Below, one piece after another: positions 43,750 to 56,745 of a DNA stretch of 64,000 nt. The notes beneath the pieces were generated by a model. It was given only the letters and a program-made list of their open reading frames with translations. It made no database searches and had not been told where the DNA came from. Each line of letters begins with the position of its first letter. Positions within the stretch are counted from its first letter, which is position 1. The translations under genes were made by a program, and so were the position numbers. This stretch comes from Muricea muricata (lineage: Eukaryota; Cnidaria; Anthozoa; Malacalcyonacea; Plexauridae), in the NCBI GenBank assembly GCA_963855995.1, contig CAWLCR010000065.1, forward strand, positions 69,501 through 133,500. The letters are read 5' to 3'.

Positions 43750-46700
43750 CTAAAACCGTGAACTGTAAACTATGAGCAAGCGATGGACGACGGATTACTG
43801 CTTACTTTCACCTTTAAACGCATAATTATTTCTTTGAAATGGGATCCAGAGCACATAGGACACTTATGACAGCAAATTTACTTGCTACGAAGGTAATTCC
43901 CTATAAGTATCAGGTCCCAAAAAACAATAATCCATCATCCCTTGCGCGCTCATAGCTCACAGTTTACGCTTTTGGAAAGACGCTGTATGCGGTTATATCA
44001 ACACTCGTAAAAATTGGAAAAACTCGAAATCTTGTGAAACCACTCCGCCCTGCGGCGTACACTCGTTTTGATATAACTGTATATCAACACGGGAAATTTT
44101 TTATATTTCTTAACTCGTATATGCATATACGCATATACTCGTATATACATATTTTACTTTCTAGATAAGTCTTGCAAGTCCAATGTCCTGGATACACGGA
44201 ATATGTTTGGTAACATATTGCTTAATGTGTGAAACATGTCTGATGAAATATCCTGGAAAGAAAGGTAAGAAATTAATTGAACAGTATAACTATGAAAAGG
44301 AAACGAAGGCTGTCCAAGGAAACTATTATTTCGGGAGGACCAGGCTTTCAGTTTTTGGTTATCGCTATTTTTTTGTAAAATGTGAAGAAAAATTGATCAA
44401 ATAAGAATCAGTTAAAATTTTCTGTCGAAATCGCAAAATTTCACCGTTGGGAATTTATTGAAAATTTGTTGAAATTTAGTCCCATTAGAGAATAAAAATC
44501 CAAAATAAAAAAATAATAGTTGAAAATATAAATTTTAACTTAGGTAGTAAAATTCATGCATCTTATTAGCAACGTTATTTTTTTCATAGCAGGTAAATAA
44601 TTAATGGCATTTTCCATTCTTATTCACTGCCTATAATAATGCTCAAAGGTGAAAATATGCAATTTCGACCGTCTACTATTTGTTCCATTCGTATTTGCTC
44701 AAATTTTCTTCAAATTTCACAAAACTGGTGACAATCGACCGTAATACCCTGGTCTTTTCGACTGTGAAAGAGTGATTTCTGTAAACTGAATAATAAACCC
44801 GTCAGAGCACTTCAAACTTCGATTATGTTTCTATTATACACCCTGTATAACTTCTTAAACTACCAAACCAAGCGTCTCGCGTTTCACAATCTGATAAAGC
44901 ATCATGTTCGTATTTTTAATTGTACTTCAACCATCCTAAGCTTACATAAGAAAAATTTTGCAAATTTATATTTGTATATATCGTGTATACTGCCCCTAAA
45001 TCCGCTGAAAAAAGAGGGAGCGAAAACCGTATTCAAAGATGTTTCAAGTAATCTCACACTTACCTTGGGCAAAACAAATTGAATGTTAAATGATTCCGAT
45101 CCACTCCAGGACGCACATTCCATCATAAAACCTAGCATATAAAGATTTATAATTATTGAAAGCAAACTACGTGTTCACGTGTGCGAAATATAATAAATGT
45201 AAAGCGTCCGTGAATCCAAGTTTTAGATTAATTAAGAGTTAGAAACACTTGTGAGTGTTTTGTTTACAAATGACGCATGAGTTGAACGCACAATGAACGA
45301 AAAATTTTCTTTACCGCCGGGGCCGAGTGCAGTGAAGCAAATTTTGAGTTCATTGTACATTCAGCAAGTGCGTTATTTGCAAACAAAACACGAACTAAAC
45401 AGTCTCTAACACATTTAATATATGATCCAAGTTCACTGCTTGCTCGTGATACAGTACGTTCACTTTTTTTTCCCATGCTCCATTTTGTTTGTCTTTCATT
45501 TCATTGCCACGTGGAAAATTTGAAGCCATTTTGAATGAATAACGCACTTTCTATGCGTTATTGTGAATGATGCACGGAAACGACTCGTTGTTACAAGCTG
45601 GCCAAAACTGGAAACCCGGTTTAAGATATTGCTAAAATTTGAATATCTTAAACTTCTCCTATGTTGTTGTTGTGAGTTGATATAATAGAGACTAGCTAGA
45701 AAATGTTTTATACTCGTTAGAATATACAGTATAAGTACACATGTTCAGTATATGAAATGCTTGGTTAGACAAAGATCGTTCTCTACCAAAATTTTAGGCT
45801 TTTAAGGACAGGAAATGGTAAGACATTAAACGACAACGTTTACAGTAAATTTATACGAAATTAAATGTTTCATTAGGATAGTTCTGAAATACATGCCAAT
45901 TTTTTTCTGCCATATAGTACACCATGTAAATGGTGTATACTACATGAGATATACATTGACACAGTTTGTAAACCTAAAATCGCTTCTAAATTATTTGTAA
46001 AATAATGGAAATAATTTCTAAACCAGAATTTACATACATGGTATGTGTGAGAAAGTCAATTTTACTGGAACAACTTACGACACTCTCGCATGCCATGAAA
46101 TTTATGGTTTATAAATTATTGGCAATATTTTGCAGTTATTTTTGAATTTAAATACTATGTCCTTGTACATTTAGTGTGTAAATGTGATTTACAGTCCATT
46201 TACAGATGAAGTACACACTCTTTACACATAGCTACTGCGAAAGAGTGCCAGTGTAATTATGTCCATCAGCGCAATAAGGGAGCTTTATTAAACTTTTTAA
46301 TGGTAAACATGCAAAAGTTACACATTTACTTTTAGAATACCCACTTTTGCCTTGTTTTTAGAAAACAATATAGCGCGGCATATAAGAGCACAATTTCCAA
46401 CATAATCCTGCATTTTGTGAAGAAAGCACCAAGTTGACAGAACGTGTAGACATATACACAAGTATAAAATAATTGTTGAAAGCAGAAAAATTAGAATTTG
46501 TGGCATTTCAATATAATTGCTGGGTTGTAAGACGGAAAGGTAAACAAAAACTCTCAATACTATAGAACATTAAAGCAGTTTTTTATTTGCCCAGTCATTT
46601 TTAAGTTAATCAGTTTTGAAATTGCGGGAAATTGATAGAAAGTACGAGCAAAGACTAGAATAGGTCACAGCAGTGCAAGTAAAGTATTTGACAAAACAAA

Positions 46701-47250
46701 AACTACTTTAATGTTCTACAGACAGTTTTTTACATACTTTTACGTCACGCAACTCATTTTTACTTTTCTAGATATCCTTGAAATTTTAAGATTTTTTTCC
46801 GCAATAGAAATTTATACTGAGATATCATCAAAAACTTCAATCTTTAGCCTTTCTGCAATAACTTCACAAATGCCTTAATATTTTATGCTCATACTTCTGT
46901 CATTTTGGTACTTTCTTTGCAAAATGTTCAATGCTTCTTCATATCTACTCAACTAATACCTTTTTAAAGGGTTTTTTTTTTCGTTTCTGACTAATTTTTA
47001 GGTAAATTCTCGCTCGCACACTGGAACATATATGCAATTATAGTTGCAATTTTCTGCTTTGGAGGATGCGAAAGAGTGAATTACTTGATCGCGTTGTCAT
47101 GAAATTTCAATCGAGAACATTGCAACTCATTGACTTATCACATCATTCAAAAGGAGAAAATTGCGCTGTAAATTAAAATACAGTGTATCTTTACAATCGC
47201 AGCAAAAATCGCTCGTGGAAACTTGCCTTGAGTTTCTTTCCTTTCTTAGC
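43750..47250. other. Long stretch with no recognised gene
   Basis: Both strands were read for domains; none seen. It holds small hairpins at about 44000-44100 and 45250-45410 (TTTGTTTACAAATGACGC and GCGTTATTTGCAAACAAA), and an isolated TATACACCCTGTATAAC at about 44837, the same motif as the outer tips of the candidate MULE arms. Small frames here look like chance. Confidence 0.6.
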
Positions 47251-47254
47251 TTAA

Positions 47255-48024
47255 GGGGGTCCAATAGTAAATAATTTCAAAATTCATCGATTTTCAAAAA
47301 TTTTACAAAATATTGTTAACGGCGTTCTCTAAACATATCCAAAATTTCAAACAACAAAATGAATTATAAACGGAGAAATTCAGCAAATTCTACACCGTGT
47401 TAGGGTAAAACCATGATTTTACTCAGAGCAAATAATGGTATGCAATTGGTTTACTCTATTGTGTCCTTTTCCATAGCATTGTTCGATTAATGTTATTCTA
47501 ATGCACGCAAAAACTTTAAAGCAGTTTTTCTCAAATAGCCGAAAACCACCAATCGCCATTATTGCATGCGCAATATCTCAAGAAGTATATAAGCTATTGA
47601 CTTCAAACTTTCAGTGTGTGTTCTGTGCTACATTCTCTTGGAGATGAACCAGAATCACAAAATATTTGCAATAGCATGCAAGTTATGATAGTCAGTATCA
47701 TCTCGATAATATCTAGTTTCAATATTTTGTCCGCAAAAAATTTATTTTTGCCTCAATCACCATAGTTCTGGTTCATCTCCAAGAGCATGTGATATACTAT
47801 TAAAATAAAGTTATTTTAGATTTTTATCATTCATAGTTGTTGAGATATCATGTTTACAAGTATATGGATTTTTCACCATCAGGGAGTAATTAACATGGTA
47901 ACCATTGCAATGGTAAATTCGAAAAACTTATTTTTATGTTTGTGGTACCATGTCCTAACACCTGACCAAAGATGAACTGCATAGCATTAAAACACACAAA
48001 ATTTTTTTTTAGTATTGGACCCCC
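47255..48024. mobile_element. TTAA-flanked non-autonomous DNA transposon (~770 bp)
   Basis: Termini GGGGGTCCAATA and TATTGGACCCCC are inverted and flanked by TTAA at 47251-47254 and 48025-48028. TTAA duplication is used by piggyBac and Kolobok elements. The interior holds an inverted pair (CTGGTTCATCTCCAAGAG and TCTTGGAGATGAACCAGA, about 47638-47790). No transposase frame. 48030-50150 has no recognised gene; a lone GTGGCGTAGCCAGCC end lies at 48115 and a small GC hairpin at 49785-49835. Confidence 0.8.
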
Positions 48025-50152
48025 TTAATTGTTTGTGCCGTGGAAAATCTGAACTAAAACTGCATGCCGCCTTTCAGGATCGTTGACGACAAATCGATTA
48101 TATTTGTAGTCAGTGGCGTAGCCAGCCTGACGATTTTCAGCCGCTATACGTACGTAAATATGTAACATCAATGGCTGTAAAATCAATAAATTTCCAAGGA
48201 GATAAAGTATAGATATCTTGCGAAGGAAAGTACATTAACAATTTGGGATTGGTATTACGAGTGATGTTGGGACATTTTGCCAAAATTGGGCGAGCCGCCG
48301 GGGCGAGTCTAATTTAGCAAAATTTCCAAACATCACGAGTACTATTAATCCCTACAAAATTGTACCTGAACCATCGCATGGTTATTTATTAATTTTTACC
48401 ATGGCGAAATTTTACACCTCAAATGTTCAACGTTTGAAAAGCTTTTAAAGCACTTCATCCAGCTCTTGTGAAAGACAATTTTCAGCGTCAACATCATATT
48501 TTCTTTTTAAGCCAATACCTTTTTTGCATCTTTTGTACATTTGTTTGTTCTTTGAACGCTAATGTCGCTTCTGCGACCTTTTACATTTCATACAAACAGT
48601 TACGCACCTTTAACACATTTTAAAACCAATTCCGCTCGCCTTGTGCACCATGTCACAGTCATATCCTGAAACATAGTAGCTACAGTGTAGGTAAAGGTAA
48701 ACAGGCTTCGAAGGCGACGTTCCAGCGATTATTTCTCCTCGTTTCGACTAGTTTCAATGACTTGACATTAGTCGAAGCGCAGAGAAATAAGAACGGGTTT
48801 AAATCCAGGTTGAAGCAATTTATTTTTTACTTGCTCGTTCAGGTTAACAAAAAGTTTAGATACTTTTGCATAACGTTTCGGTTTTCTCCACGAAAAACAT
48901 CATTAAAGACTATGAAACTGGTCTATCGTTACCGACCTACGCCAGTTGAAATCTTGCGAGTTTGCTTACGCGTGTGCTCAAATTCTGCGTTCACTTATAT
49001 ACTAGGAATACATGCATGCAGCAACCCCTCGCCACTAACTAAGAGCATGCAACTATATTTTCGGAATTACATGAAGTACTGAGATAGGTTGTTGTCATAG
49101 CAACACGGCAATTGTTAATCTTTCAGTGTATTTTTTTCAAAATGACAAAATATCAGTTTTTAATCCTTGTTTTATTGACAATTTTTTTAAATGGCACAAC
49201 ATTTGTCATCAGTATGTTATTACGCCTAATGTAAGCTTAATTTTGGTATAAAATACAACCTATTAATTACATTAGTAATAAGAAGACAGTCTTGCATTTA
49301 CAAAACATAAACTTACTCTGGAATTTAAACAGTGAATAGACTGGATGAGTACGGCTACGCCGGCCTTTATAAAGCATTAAAACACAAGTATAAATACCCA
49401 TTATCAACAAACTTGCCTTGTGTTTCACGCCATAGTCAATTCTTGGCGCTTCTCTGTATTTTCCCCGAATTAATCTCTCTTCAAGAGTCTTGTGGCAGTC
49501 GTTTTCGTCTTATTTCTCGCCTTTTTGGATGCCTTAAGTGTTTGCTACTCCTGATAGTCCGCCATATTCCTGAGATCTGAAATGACCACCCTTCGTTGGT
49601 TGTGAAAGTTGCCAAATCTTTTTGCAAAAATACGAAATATTGTAGTGCAATATAGTCCGCCATATTTTTGAGATCAGTGATGACCACCCATTCCCACTCA
49701 CCGCCACCCTTGAACCACGCGCCCGCGATATTTGATGAACTTCAGACTTCGCTATGCTTTCCTTTTCCCGGGTGTAAATAGCCGTGCGGAATTAGTACCC
49801 TCGCACGGCGCTTCGCGCCGTTGGCTCGGGGATAACTATATGAAACTATAACACGCGTCTGGTATATCTCGGCAATGTTACTATTGTCTAATATTATTGT
49901 TTATGTAGTATAGTTTAATAGTTAGTGAACGAACATGCGGAGAATTTAACACAAACATAAGCAAACTTTTAGCTGACGCAAGTCAGTAACGATAAGCTTT
50001 TAGTTTCATAGTCTTTTAGAATGGTTTCCGTGGAGAATACCAAAACGTTAGACAAAAATATTTAAATTTGTTAATCTGGAAGAATAAATATAGAATAAAA
50101 TGATTTCAATATTCGGTATTATCGTAACATAGGGTAAGGTAAAATTGAGGTA

Positions 50153-53100
50153 GGTGGTCTGGGACAATGTTTTTTGAAAAAATTCAAATTTTCAAAATTA
50201 CCATATTATACATTATTGACCATTGCATTTTCAATTCCCGATGTTGTTTTTCTTATTTAGGCAAAGAAAACGCGAAAACATTGAAAAGTCTATCATTGTT
50301 TAGAATTTTTGTCCTTAGCAACGGCCATAGCAACGAAATGTTGTTGAGTAATCCATGCTATTGGACAGTTAAAATTTGCATATTTCACTCAGTAACCACA
50401 TGTAACTCTTGTAGGTGGACTGAAACATTTTATACGTCAGAGAAAAATGGCCATTTTGTTGACATAAATGGAAGAGTGGTATATGCAATGAGGTCAATTA
50501 ACTGTGGGCAATCAGCAATGTCTCGGTTCTGCTCAACAATAATAAACATGCCACCACCGGTTGGCTCGAGGCCATTTAGGGGGCAAACAAAAGCATTACT
50601 ACGGGCTGCAAAGAATGTTGCTGAACAAACAATAAAGAATGCAGCACAAGAAGTCTACAATTCCAAGACTAAGGTGGTGAAGACATTGTGGAAACTCCGG
50701 TTTCATGCGATGGAACTTGGTAAAGGAGGGGATACGCCTCGTTGCATGGTTGTGTTACTGTCATTTCCATGGAAAATGGAAAAGTATTGGATGTAGAGGC
50801 CTTAAGCAAGGTCTGCAAAACGTGTAGGAAACATGAAGAGGATCGTGATTCAAACGAACATGAACTATGGAAAGCAAAGCATCAACCAAAGTGTAAAGCA
50901 AATTATACTAGATCATCACCTGCCATGAAACCAGAAGGGGCTCGGTGAAACTTCAATCGTTCTGTCAGCAGTCATAATCTTCAGTACACTGAATTTTATG
51001 GAGACGGTGATAGTAAGTTTCAGTGCTGTTGAAGATGTTTATGAAAGACTATCGTGTGGTGGCTCAGAAAAAGAAATGTGTGGGTCATGTTCAAACGCGA
51101 CTCGGTACGGCACTACGGAAGCTGAAAAAAGAGAAGGAAGGACTTGGTGGAAAGGGAAAGCTGACGGACAGCATGACAGATAAATTTCAAAACTATACTA
51201 CGGTGTTGCTATAAGGAGCAACAGTGGAAATTTGCAGTTCAATAAAAAAAGTGATATTCTTGCAAGTTTATGGCAATGTCCATCTACAGATAGTCGTCCC
51301 TTCCACAATGCTTATTGTCCTCCAGGTGAAGATAGTTGGTGTGGATACATGCAAGATAAGGCGAAGACGACCACCATATACAAACATGGCAAGGGCTTAC
51401 CCATAGAAGTTTCTACTGCTCTTAAGCCTACATATGCAAGGCTCAGTGATGATGACCTCCTGAGGAAATGTGTAGATGGCAAGACACAGAATCAGAACGA
51501 ATCGTTCAATGGGATGATTTGGACACGCGTACCAAAAACAGTGTTTGTTGGAACAAGTGTCTTCCAGTTGGGTGTGTATGATGCTGTGGCTCACTTTAAC
51601 ATTGGTGCCAAAGCAACCATTCAAATCGTTAAAGCACTTGGGATGAATCCAGGAGCCTTTTGTGTTGCTGGGGTGAGGGAAGATGATCAACTTCGTGTAG
51701 CAAAGTCTAAGTACAAGGTGTCGGAGAAGAATAAAGTGAGGAGAAAAGTCATCAGGGGAAGAAACAAGAGAAAAAGTGACAAGGAGGAAAGTAAAGAGGG
51801 AAAAACGTACGCAACAGGTTCATTTTAGGTACTCATAAGTGTTAGATGCGTGTTTAAATGCAATTTGTTTGTTGTCAAAAGTTATGTAGGAACTTTGAAC
51901 TCGATTTTCTCAATATATGATTTTACTGAACTTGGGACACTCTCCCCTTTTCAAAATTAGTTCAAGTTTGATGAAAGTTTCAGGATATATGTATTGTAAA
52001 TAGATCTCACACCTAAACCTCAAAAATCTGATTTATCATTATAATATATAAACCTATAAAAAATTTTTTTGTCCGCAATAAATACCTGTTTTTTGCCGAT
52101 TTTGAAAACAAATTACTATTTTTTTGCCTAAATTTCAACAAATGTGTTATTTTTTAGGTTTGCATGTTTAATACATCTATTAGCTTCCCTTCAAACTTAA
52201 CACATCTTATAGTGACCATTATTAGTCTTGCTATCATGTCCCAAAAAATAGGTACGCGCTGCGTACATGTGGGTAGCCTTCAGTGTTTAATAATGGCTAT
52301 TTCAAAAGCTAAAGTTACTGAAATTAAGTAAATTGGCACAGTTTACGGGAAATAAACATTTAATCACATACAAAACATTACACTGTAAATAGTATTACGT
52401 ACATTTTTTTTCAATAAGCATAAACATATCCAAGAAGTTGTGAGGTAGTTAATGCGTCAAATACAATTTCGCATACAGTGTACAAAACTTTCACCTGTGA
52501 AAAGAATTCACAGAACAATAATAAGAACAGCCCTTGACAAAAGAAGCGTTCTTGTGCCAGGGCAGTACACATCAAGGTCTCAGGTCGAAGTCTCGATAGA
52601 CAATTTTCGTGAAGTTTGAATTTGAAGAATAGTCCAAAGATATTCGTCACTTCGTGGCACTTTCACATTATCAGATATATTGACAAAAACATAGTTGCCA
52701 AATGTATAGATGTTTTTCTTCACTCTTGTTTTTTCACTTGATGAGTATATAAATAGTCCATGACTTTCTCAAAGTTCTCAATGCGTAGGATGCAGGGTAC
52801 AACGAAGATACGCTTTGATCGGCTTTTCTGATCCTCTCCAATGGAAGTGAAATCTCGTTGTTGTTTGTTGTTCTACGAAATACTTCGTTGCTGAGGCTGC
52901 ACACTGTTTTAACTTTCTGTGAACCAATTTAATTTTACGCTTGTGGATTAGCATAAATGTCAAAAATTTGAAGATGTCCATAAATTTGATATTAGTGCCT
53001 GCCACTCACGTTTTTTGATGAATGCCATTCTCCATGAAGTGTTCTCGTGGTCACCGTATAAATACTGACAGGATCATTTCCAGAATGACCGTCAGGATTT

Positions 53101-53862
53101 AACTATAAATTTAGAAATACACAAATATTATATAGAATTAACAGTTCTTTAAGCAAGCTCACTAAAATATGGCCAGCGGGGTCATACTATTTGTGAAATA
53201 TATCAAAGTATAAAGTCAACACTTACCTCGAAATCAGTGATATCTCAGTTTAGTTTATTTGTGATCTTTTAGACAAAAGTGAGGCCATCAACTCCGTATA
53301 GCTTCGCAAAGTATCTCAAATTTGGCAAAATTCACCTTGCTTCCCGTTGTTCGCCATGCATTGTATTTCGTGAACAACTTTGAACAAACACAAATGACGA
53401 TGTTTTAAGACAATCCGGATAATTAGCGTTTCAAAAGAATAACGTAACATCTTTTAGACACCAGTGGAGCGATCAGCTTGGTATAATATCGTAAAGTATC
53501 TCAAATTCGGCAAAATTCACCTTCGTTCACGTTCGCCATGCATTCTATCGCTCCCTGGTGACCGGAAGTGATTTTCGCATATATAATTTGCTTCACTTTT
53601 AACTATCCAGTCTAGTACTGGATCAGTACTGCGGACACGAAACCCACAGACGATTGTACATTTTACGGTTCTCACATAGTGGGTAGCTACGCATGCGCGG
53701 CTACCCACAAAAAGGAGCACTTTTTCACCATATAGATGGGCGTCGCTTGGTAACTATGGAAACAACATACACCAAGTTGACATATGTGGTATCATATGCA
53801 ACCTGAAAAAAGTTCATAACACTGAAGATAAAAAAAATAATATCATATTGTCTCAGACCACC
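50153..53862. mobile_element. Candidate full element around the Mutator-like transposase relic
   Basis: GGTGGTCTGGGACAAT at 50153 and ATTGTCTCAGACCACC ending at 53862 are inverted with one mismatch. They bracket the decayed transposase at about 50380-51828. No target duplication could be read (flanks ATTGAGGTA and TTATTAAAT). The 3' portion (51830-53860) holds no clear second gene. Two direct copies of a ~100-bp sequence (AAGTATCTCAAAT, GGCAAAATTCACCTT) lie at about 53280-53385 and 53465-53560. Confidence 0.6.
50380..51828 (+). pseudogene. Mutator-like transposase (metazoan type), decayed
   Basis: Order of motifs on the plus strand: CNSCRWTETFYTS, VDINGRVVYAMRSI, MPPPVGSRPF and AEQTIKNAAQEVY; then, after a frame change near 50672, VSCDGTW (aspartate of the catalytic region), RRGYASLHGCVTVI, VCKTCRKHEE, FYGDGDSK, KKKCVGHVQTRLGTALRK, GLGGKGKLTD, CPPGEDSWCGY and NQNESFNGMIW. 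These are hallmarks of the animal 'Mutator-like transposase' family. Damage: an in-frame TAA right after CDGTW (about 50726), a TGA near 50947, and further frame changes near 51012, 51045 and 51198. From about 51200 to the TAG at 51828 the frame is clean. The original start was not found. A pseudogene of an old element. Confidence 0.85.
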
Positions 53863-53900
53863 TTATTAAATCTAGTGAAATGCAATGCAGTTAAACCATA

Positions 53901-54139
53901 CACAGCAAAAAACGCACAACCTGTTCTGGCCTGATGAAAACAGCATTGAACAATGTTTTGCTGCCCACGTTGTTCAAGGTTGCCAACAATATTGTTCAAC
54001 ATTGTTACACCTGATTGCAGGCTAATTCAGGCTCATCAACTTGTTCAGTATTGTTGACAACCTTGAACAATGTGGGCAGCACAACATTGTTCAATGCTGT
54101 TTTCATCAGGCCAAAACAGGTTGTTCGTTTTTTGCTGTG
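53901..54139. mobile_element. TA-flanked hairpin MITE
   Basis: Termini CACAGCAAAAAACG and CGTTTTTTGCTGTG pair, and pairing continues through CTGATGAAAACAGCATTGAA and TTGAACAATG. TA occurs on each side (53899-53900; 54140-54141). 239 bp, no ORF. Confidence 0.75.
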
Positions 54140-54197
54140 TAGGTGGCCCAGAAATCAGCAGGGTTTACCTTAAATCAATCAATCTTGTACATAATAA

Positions 54198-54565
54198 CGC
54201 CCCGTACAGAGGAGCAAGTTTTCCTTGACAAGTTTTATTTGCTCGTGTGTACACGAAAAAATTAACAACTTTTCCTTGACAAAGAACCTGGTTTAAAAGT
54301 TAGTCGTGCCAGCTTTTCAACAAGGAAACTTGCTCGTGTGTACGTGGAACAAGGAACACTTGAGAGGGGAGTTGTTTGTTTACGTACTTAATTCATGCGG
54401 CCTCCTAAAAGTTGTCAAGAAAAAACATTGTCAAATTTCGCGTACACAGGAACAAATAAAACCTGTCAAGGACAAATTGTCAAGGAAAACTTGTTCGCCG
54501 TACAGATGCGTGAGTAAACTCGTCAAGAAACTTGTCAAGGAAAACTTGCTCGTCTGTACGGGGCT
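54198..54565. mobile_element. MITE with CGCCCCGTACAG ends
   Basis: Inverted termini ACGCCCCGTACAGAGGAGCA and AGCCCCGTACAGACGAGCA (read inward), with internal repeats of TTGTCAAGGAAAACTTG. The right outer arm (about 56450) lacks it and reads GAATATTATGTAC, showing the empty site; the junctions indicate a short TAA-type duplication. 368 bp, no ORF. Confidence 0.75.
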
Positions 54566-55910
54566 TAATATTTCTTTTACAGCTGCCAGAAACTTGCCAT
54601 GTTGTTATTTCCAATCTTTTGTCACGCTATACTTGAAAATTCTCGGGCGAAGTTCGTGTAGTATATCGGTTAATATATTCCCAAGGTTGGCAACTAAATG
54701 TAAATAATGCAAATTAATGCAAACACTTTTAAAAACATACAAATATCATAGTCTAGGTCCTGTATAGGGTTTTGTATGCGTTTCATTTCCCAGAGATAAT
54801 CTCAACTGTTTTAGGGTAAAATGACCATAGCGGTCAACATGGCATGTGTGCAAAAACCCAAATCCGGGACGAAAGTCCTCAAAATGACCCCGCCCTGAAA
54901 CGGCAGTGCCGACATAGCTCTAACTTCAGACCAATGCAAGCAACAACCTTTCTTAAGTGCCTGTTGTGTTCAGAAGGGTTGCTTATATGGGTGCTTATTA
55001 GAAGCAAAACATTGCATAACTATAATATTTTCCACCTATAATATTCACAACTTAGCATGCCAGGTCAGAAGCTATTATGCATAAAATCACTAAAATCGCT
55101 GGCAGAAATCAAATTTTTGTATTTAAAAAAATTATTATAACATGAAAAACCATGTTCAATTGAATCCAATTATTGCAGATTTCAAAAGGACTGACATTAT
55201 TTTGTTGATATATAAGGCATTGTATTTCACTCCCCCTGTGCGTATTCGTGAAAATATTCACACCCCCCCCCGCCCCGTATGGTCGCCCACGAGGAATTTT
55301 CGTGACGATTGCGCGTGACTTTCAAATTATTTTGAAGCTTGAACTTTTAATTCTGGCACTGGATTTTGTGTGGATGGATTTTTATATTAAAATTGGATCG
55401 AAGTTTACAAAATCACCTTCAGAAATTCAACGGTATAAAGCAATTTTGGATTGCATTATTTAAATACACATGAAGTCGCACAAAAGCAGCAAGACTTCGT
55501 AATGGTGGCAATTTTGGCTAATTGTCGATGTTTTGCTTCTGATAACCACATCAAAAGCAACCCTTCTAAACACTATAGGTACTTCAGAAAGGCGGATGCT
55601 TGTATTGGTCTGTAGTTAGAGCTATGTCGGCAATGCCGTTTTAGGGCGGGGTCATTTTGAGGACTTTCGTCCTGGATTCGGGTTTTGGCACATATGCCAT
55701 GTTGACCGGTAAGGTCATTTTACCCTAAAACAGTTGAGATTATCTCTAGTAAAGGAAACGCATACAAAACCCTACACACGACTATCACTAAATTAACAAC
55801 AATAATAAAACAAACACCGCAGCAAATTGAACACGGGTAATTTTACAACATTCTTACCAATTTTCCAGTTTCAAATCCTTTCCGAAGTGCGAGAAAAAGC
55901 AAGAGTGTTA

Positions 55911-56142
55911 AGGGGGGTTTCACCTGCAAAAATATTTTTTTGATAGCCTATGCTGGGGACACTCATCCGGCCAATTCGTGATATTTTTAAATTTTCCTGG
56001 CTTCCCTTATTGGCTGAAATTGCAGTTAAAATATGTGAGCCAATAAGGGAAGGCAGGAAAATTTAAAAAATATCACGAATTAGCCGAATGGGTGTCCCCA
56101 GCATGAGTTTTCAAAAAAATATTTTGCTGCCAAAACCCCCCT
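55911..56142. mobile_element. Hairpin MITE with GGGGGGTTT ends
   Basis: AGGGGGGTTTCACCTGCAAA and AGGGGGGTTTTGGCAGCAAA (read inward) form the ends; the middle pairs through CTGGGGACAC, AATTCGTGATATTTTTAAAT and CCCTTATTGGCT. It interrupts a larger hairpin whose halves resume on both sides. Confidence 0.8.
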
Positions 56143-56635
56143 GAAAACTCTCGCTTTTTTCTCCCACTTCGGAAAGGATTTGAAACGACAAAATTGGTAA
56201 GGATGTAGAAAAAATATCCGTTTTCAATTTGCTGCAGTTTTTGTGTTAGTATTGTTGTCAATTTCCTTGATATTTGTATGTTTTTGAAGTGTTTGCATTA
56301 ACGGCAGACAATTCATTTACATTTAGTTGCCAACCTTGGGAATATATTAAACCGATATACTACAAGAACTTCGCCCGAGAATTTTCCGGCTATAGCGTGC
56401 CAAAAGATTGAAAATAACAACATGGCAAGTTTCTGGCAGCTCCAAAGGAGAATATTATGTACAAGATTGGCTTATTTAAGGTAAAAACCAATTATTTCTG
56501 GGCCAATGTGGTTAAACAACTGTGAACTTCAAGGTTTACGCAGGTATATAAATCAATAAAAAAAATCAATATATTGCTGCAAGTCAACGTAAAAACGAGC
56601 AAGTTGTAACAAACCTGCAAACAAGTTGTAATAAA

Positions 56636-56745
56636 TTAAAATTTAATATTGTGGAAACACCACGTAAGTTTATCATCGCAGAGCTCTGCGATAATAAACT
56701 TACGTGGTGTTTCCACAAAATTATATTTTAATTAATATTCACCAT
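56636..56745. repeat. Perfect ~80-bp palindrome
   Basis: TGTGGAAACACCACGTAAGT and its complement meet at GCAGAGCTCTGC with almost no loop. Likely a minimal MITE or cruciform. Confidence 0.85.

Larger units (their letters stand above)
54155..56487. repeat. Nested inverted repeat with four inserted hairpins
   Basis: Outer arms: 54155-54752 (minus the insertion at 54198-54565) and about 56240-56487, sharing TTGTACATAATA, CTGCCAGAAACTTGCCATGT, CGGGCGAA.TTC and CCAAGGTTGGCAACTAAATG. The spacer holds a second hairpin (54753-55795: AACCCTATAC through TTTAGGGTAAAATGACC) and a third (about 55853-56205: ACCAATTTTCCAG, TTTCAAATCCTTTCCGAAGT) with its own MITE at 55911-56142. No coding frame. Confidence 0.75.

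Noticed and set aside
44183-44404. 73-residue plus-strand frame
   Set aside because: No homologous motif recognised; neighbours are noncoding repeats.
48762-49082. 106-residue plus-strand frame
   Set aside because: No family resemblance, no supporting signals, low-information sequence.
52778-53005. Minus-strand frame with basic residues in the 3' half of the Mutator-like element
   Set aside because: Considered as a second gene of the element, but no motif is visible and the frame is short.
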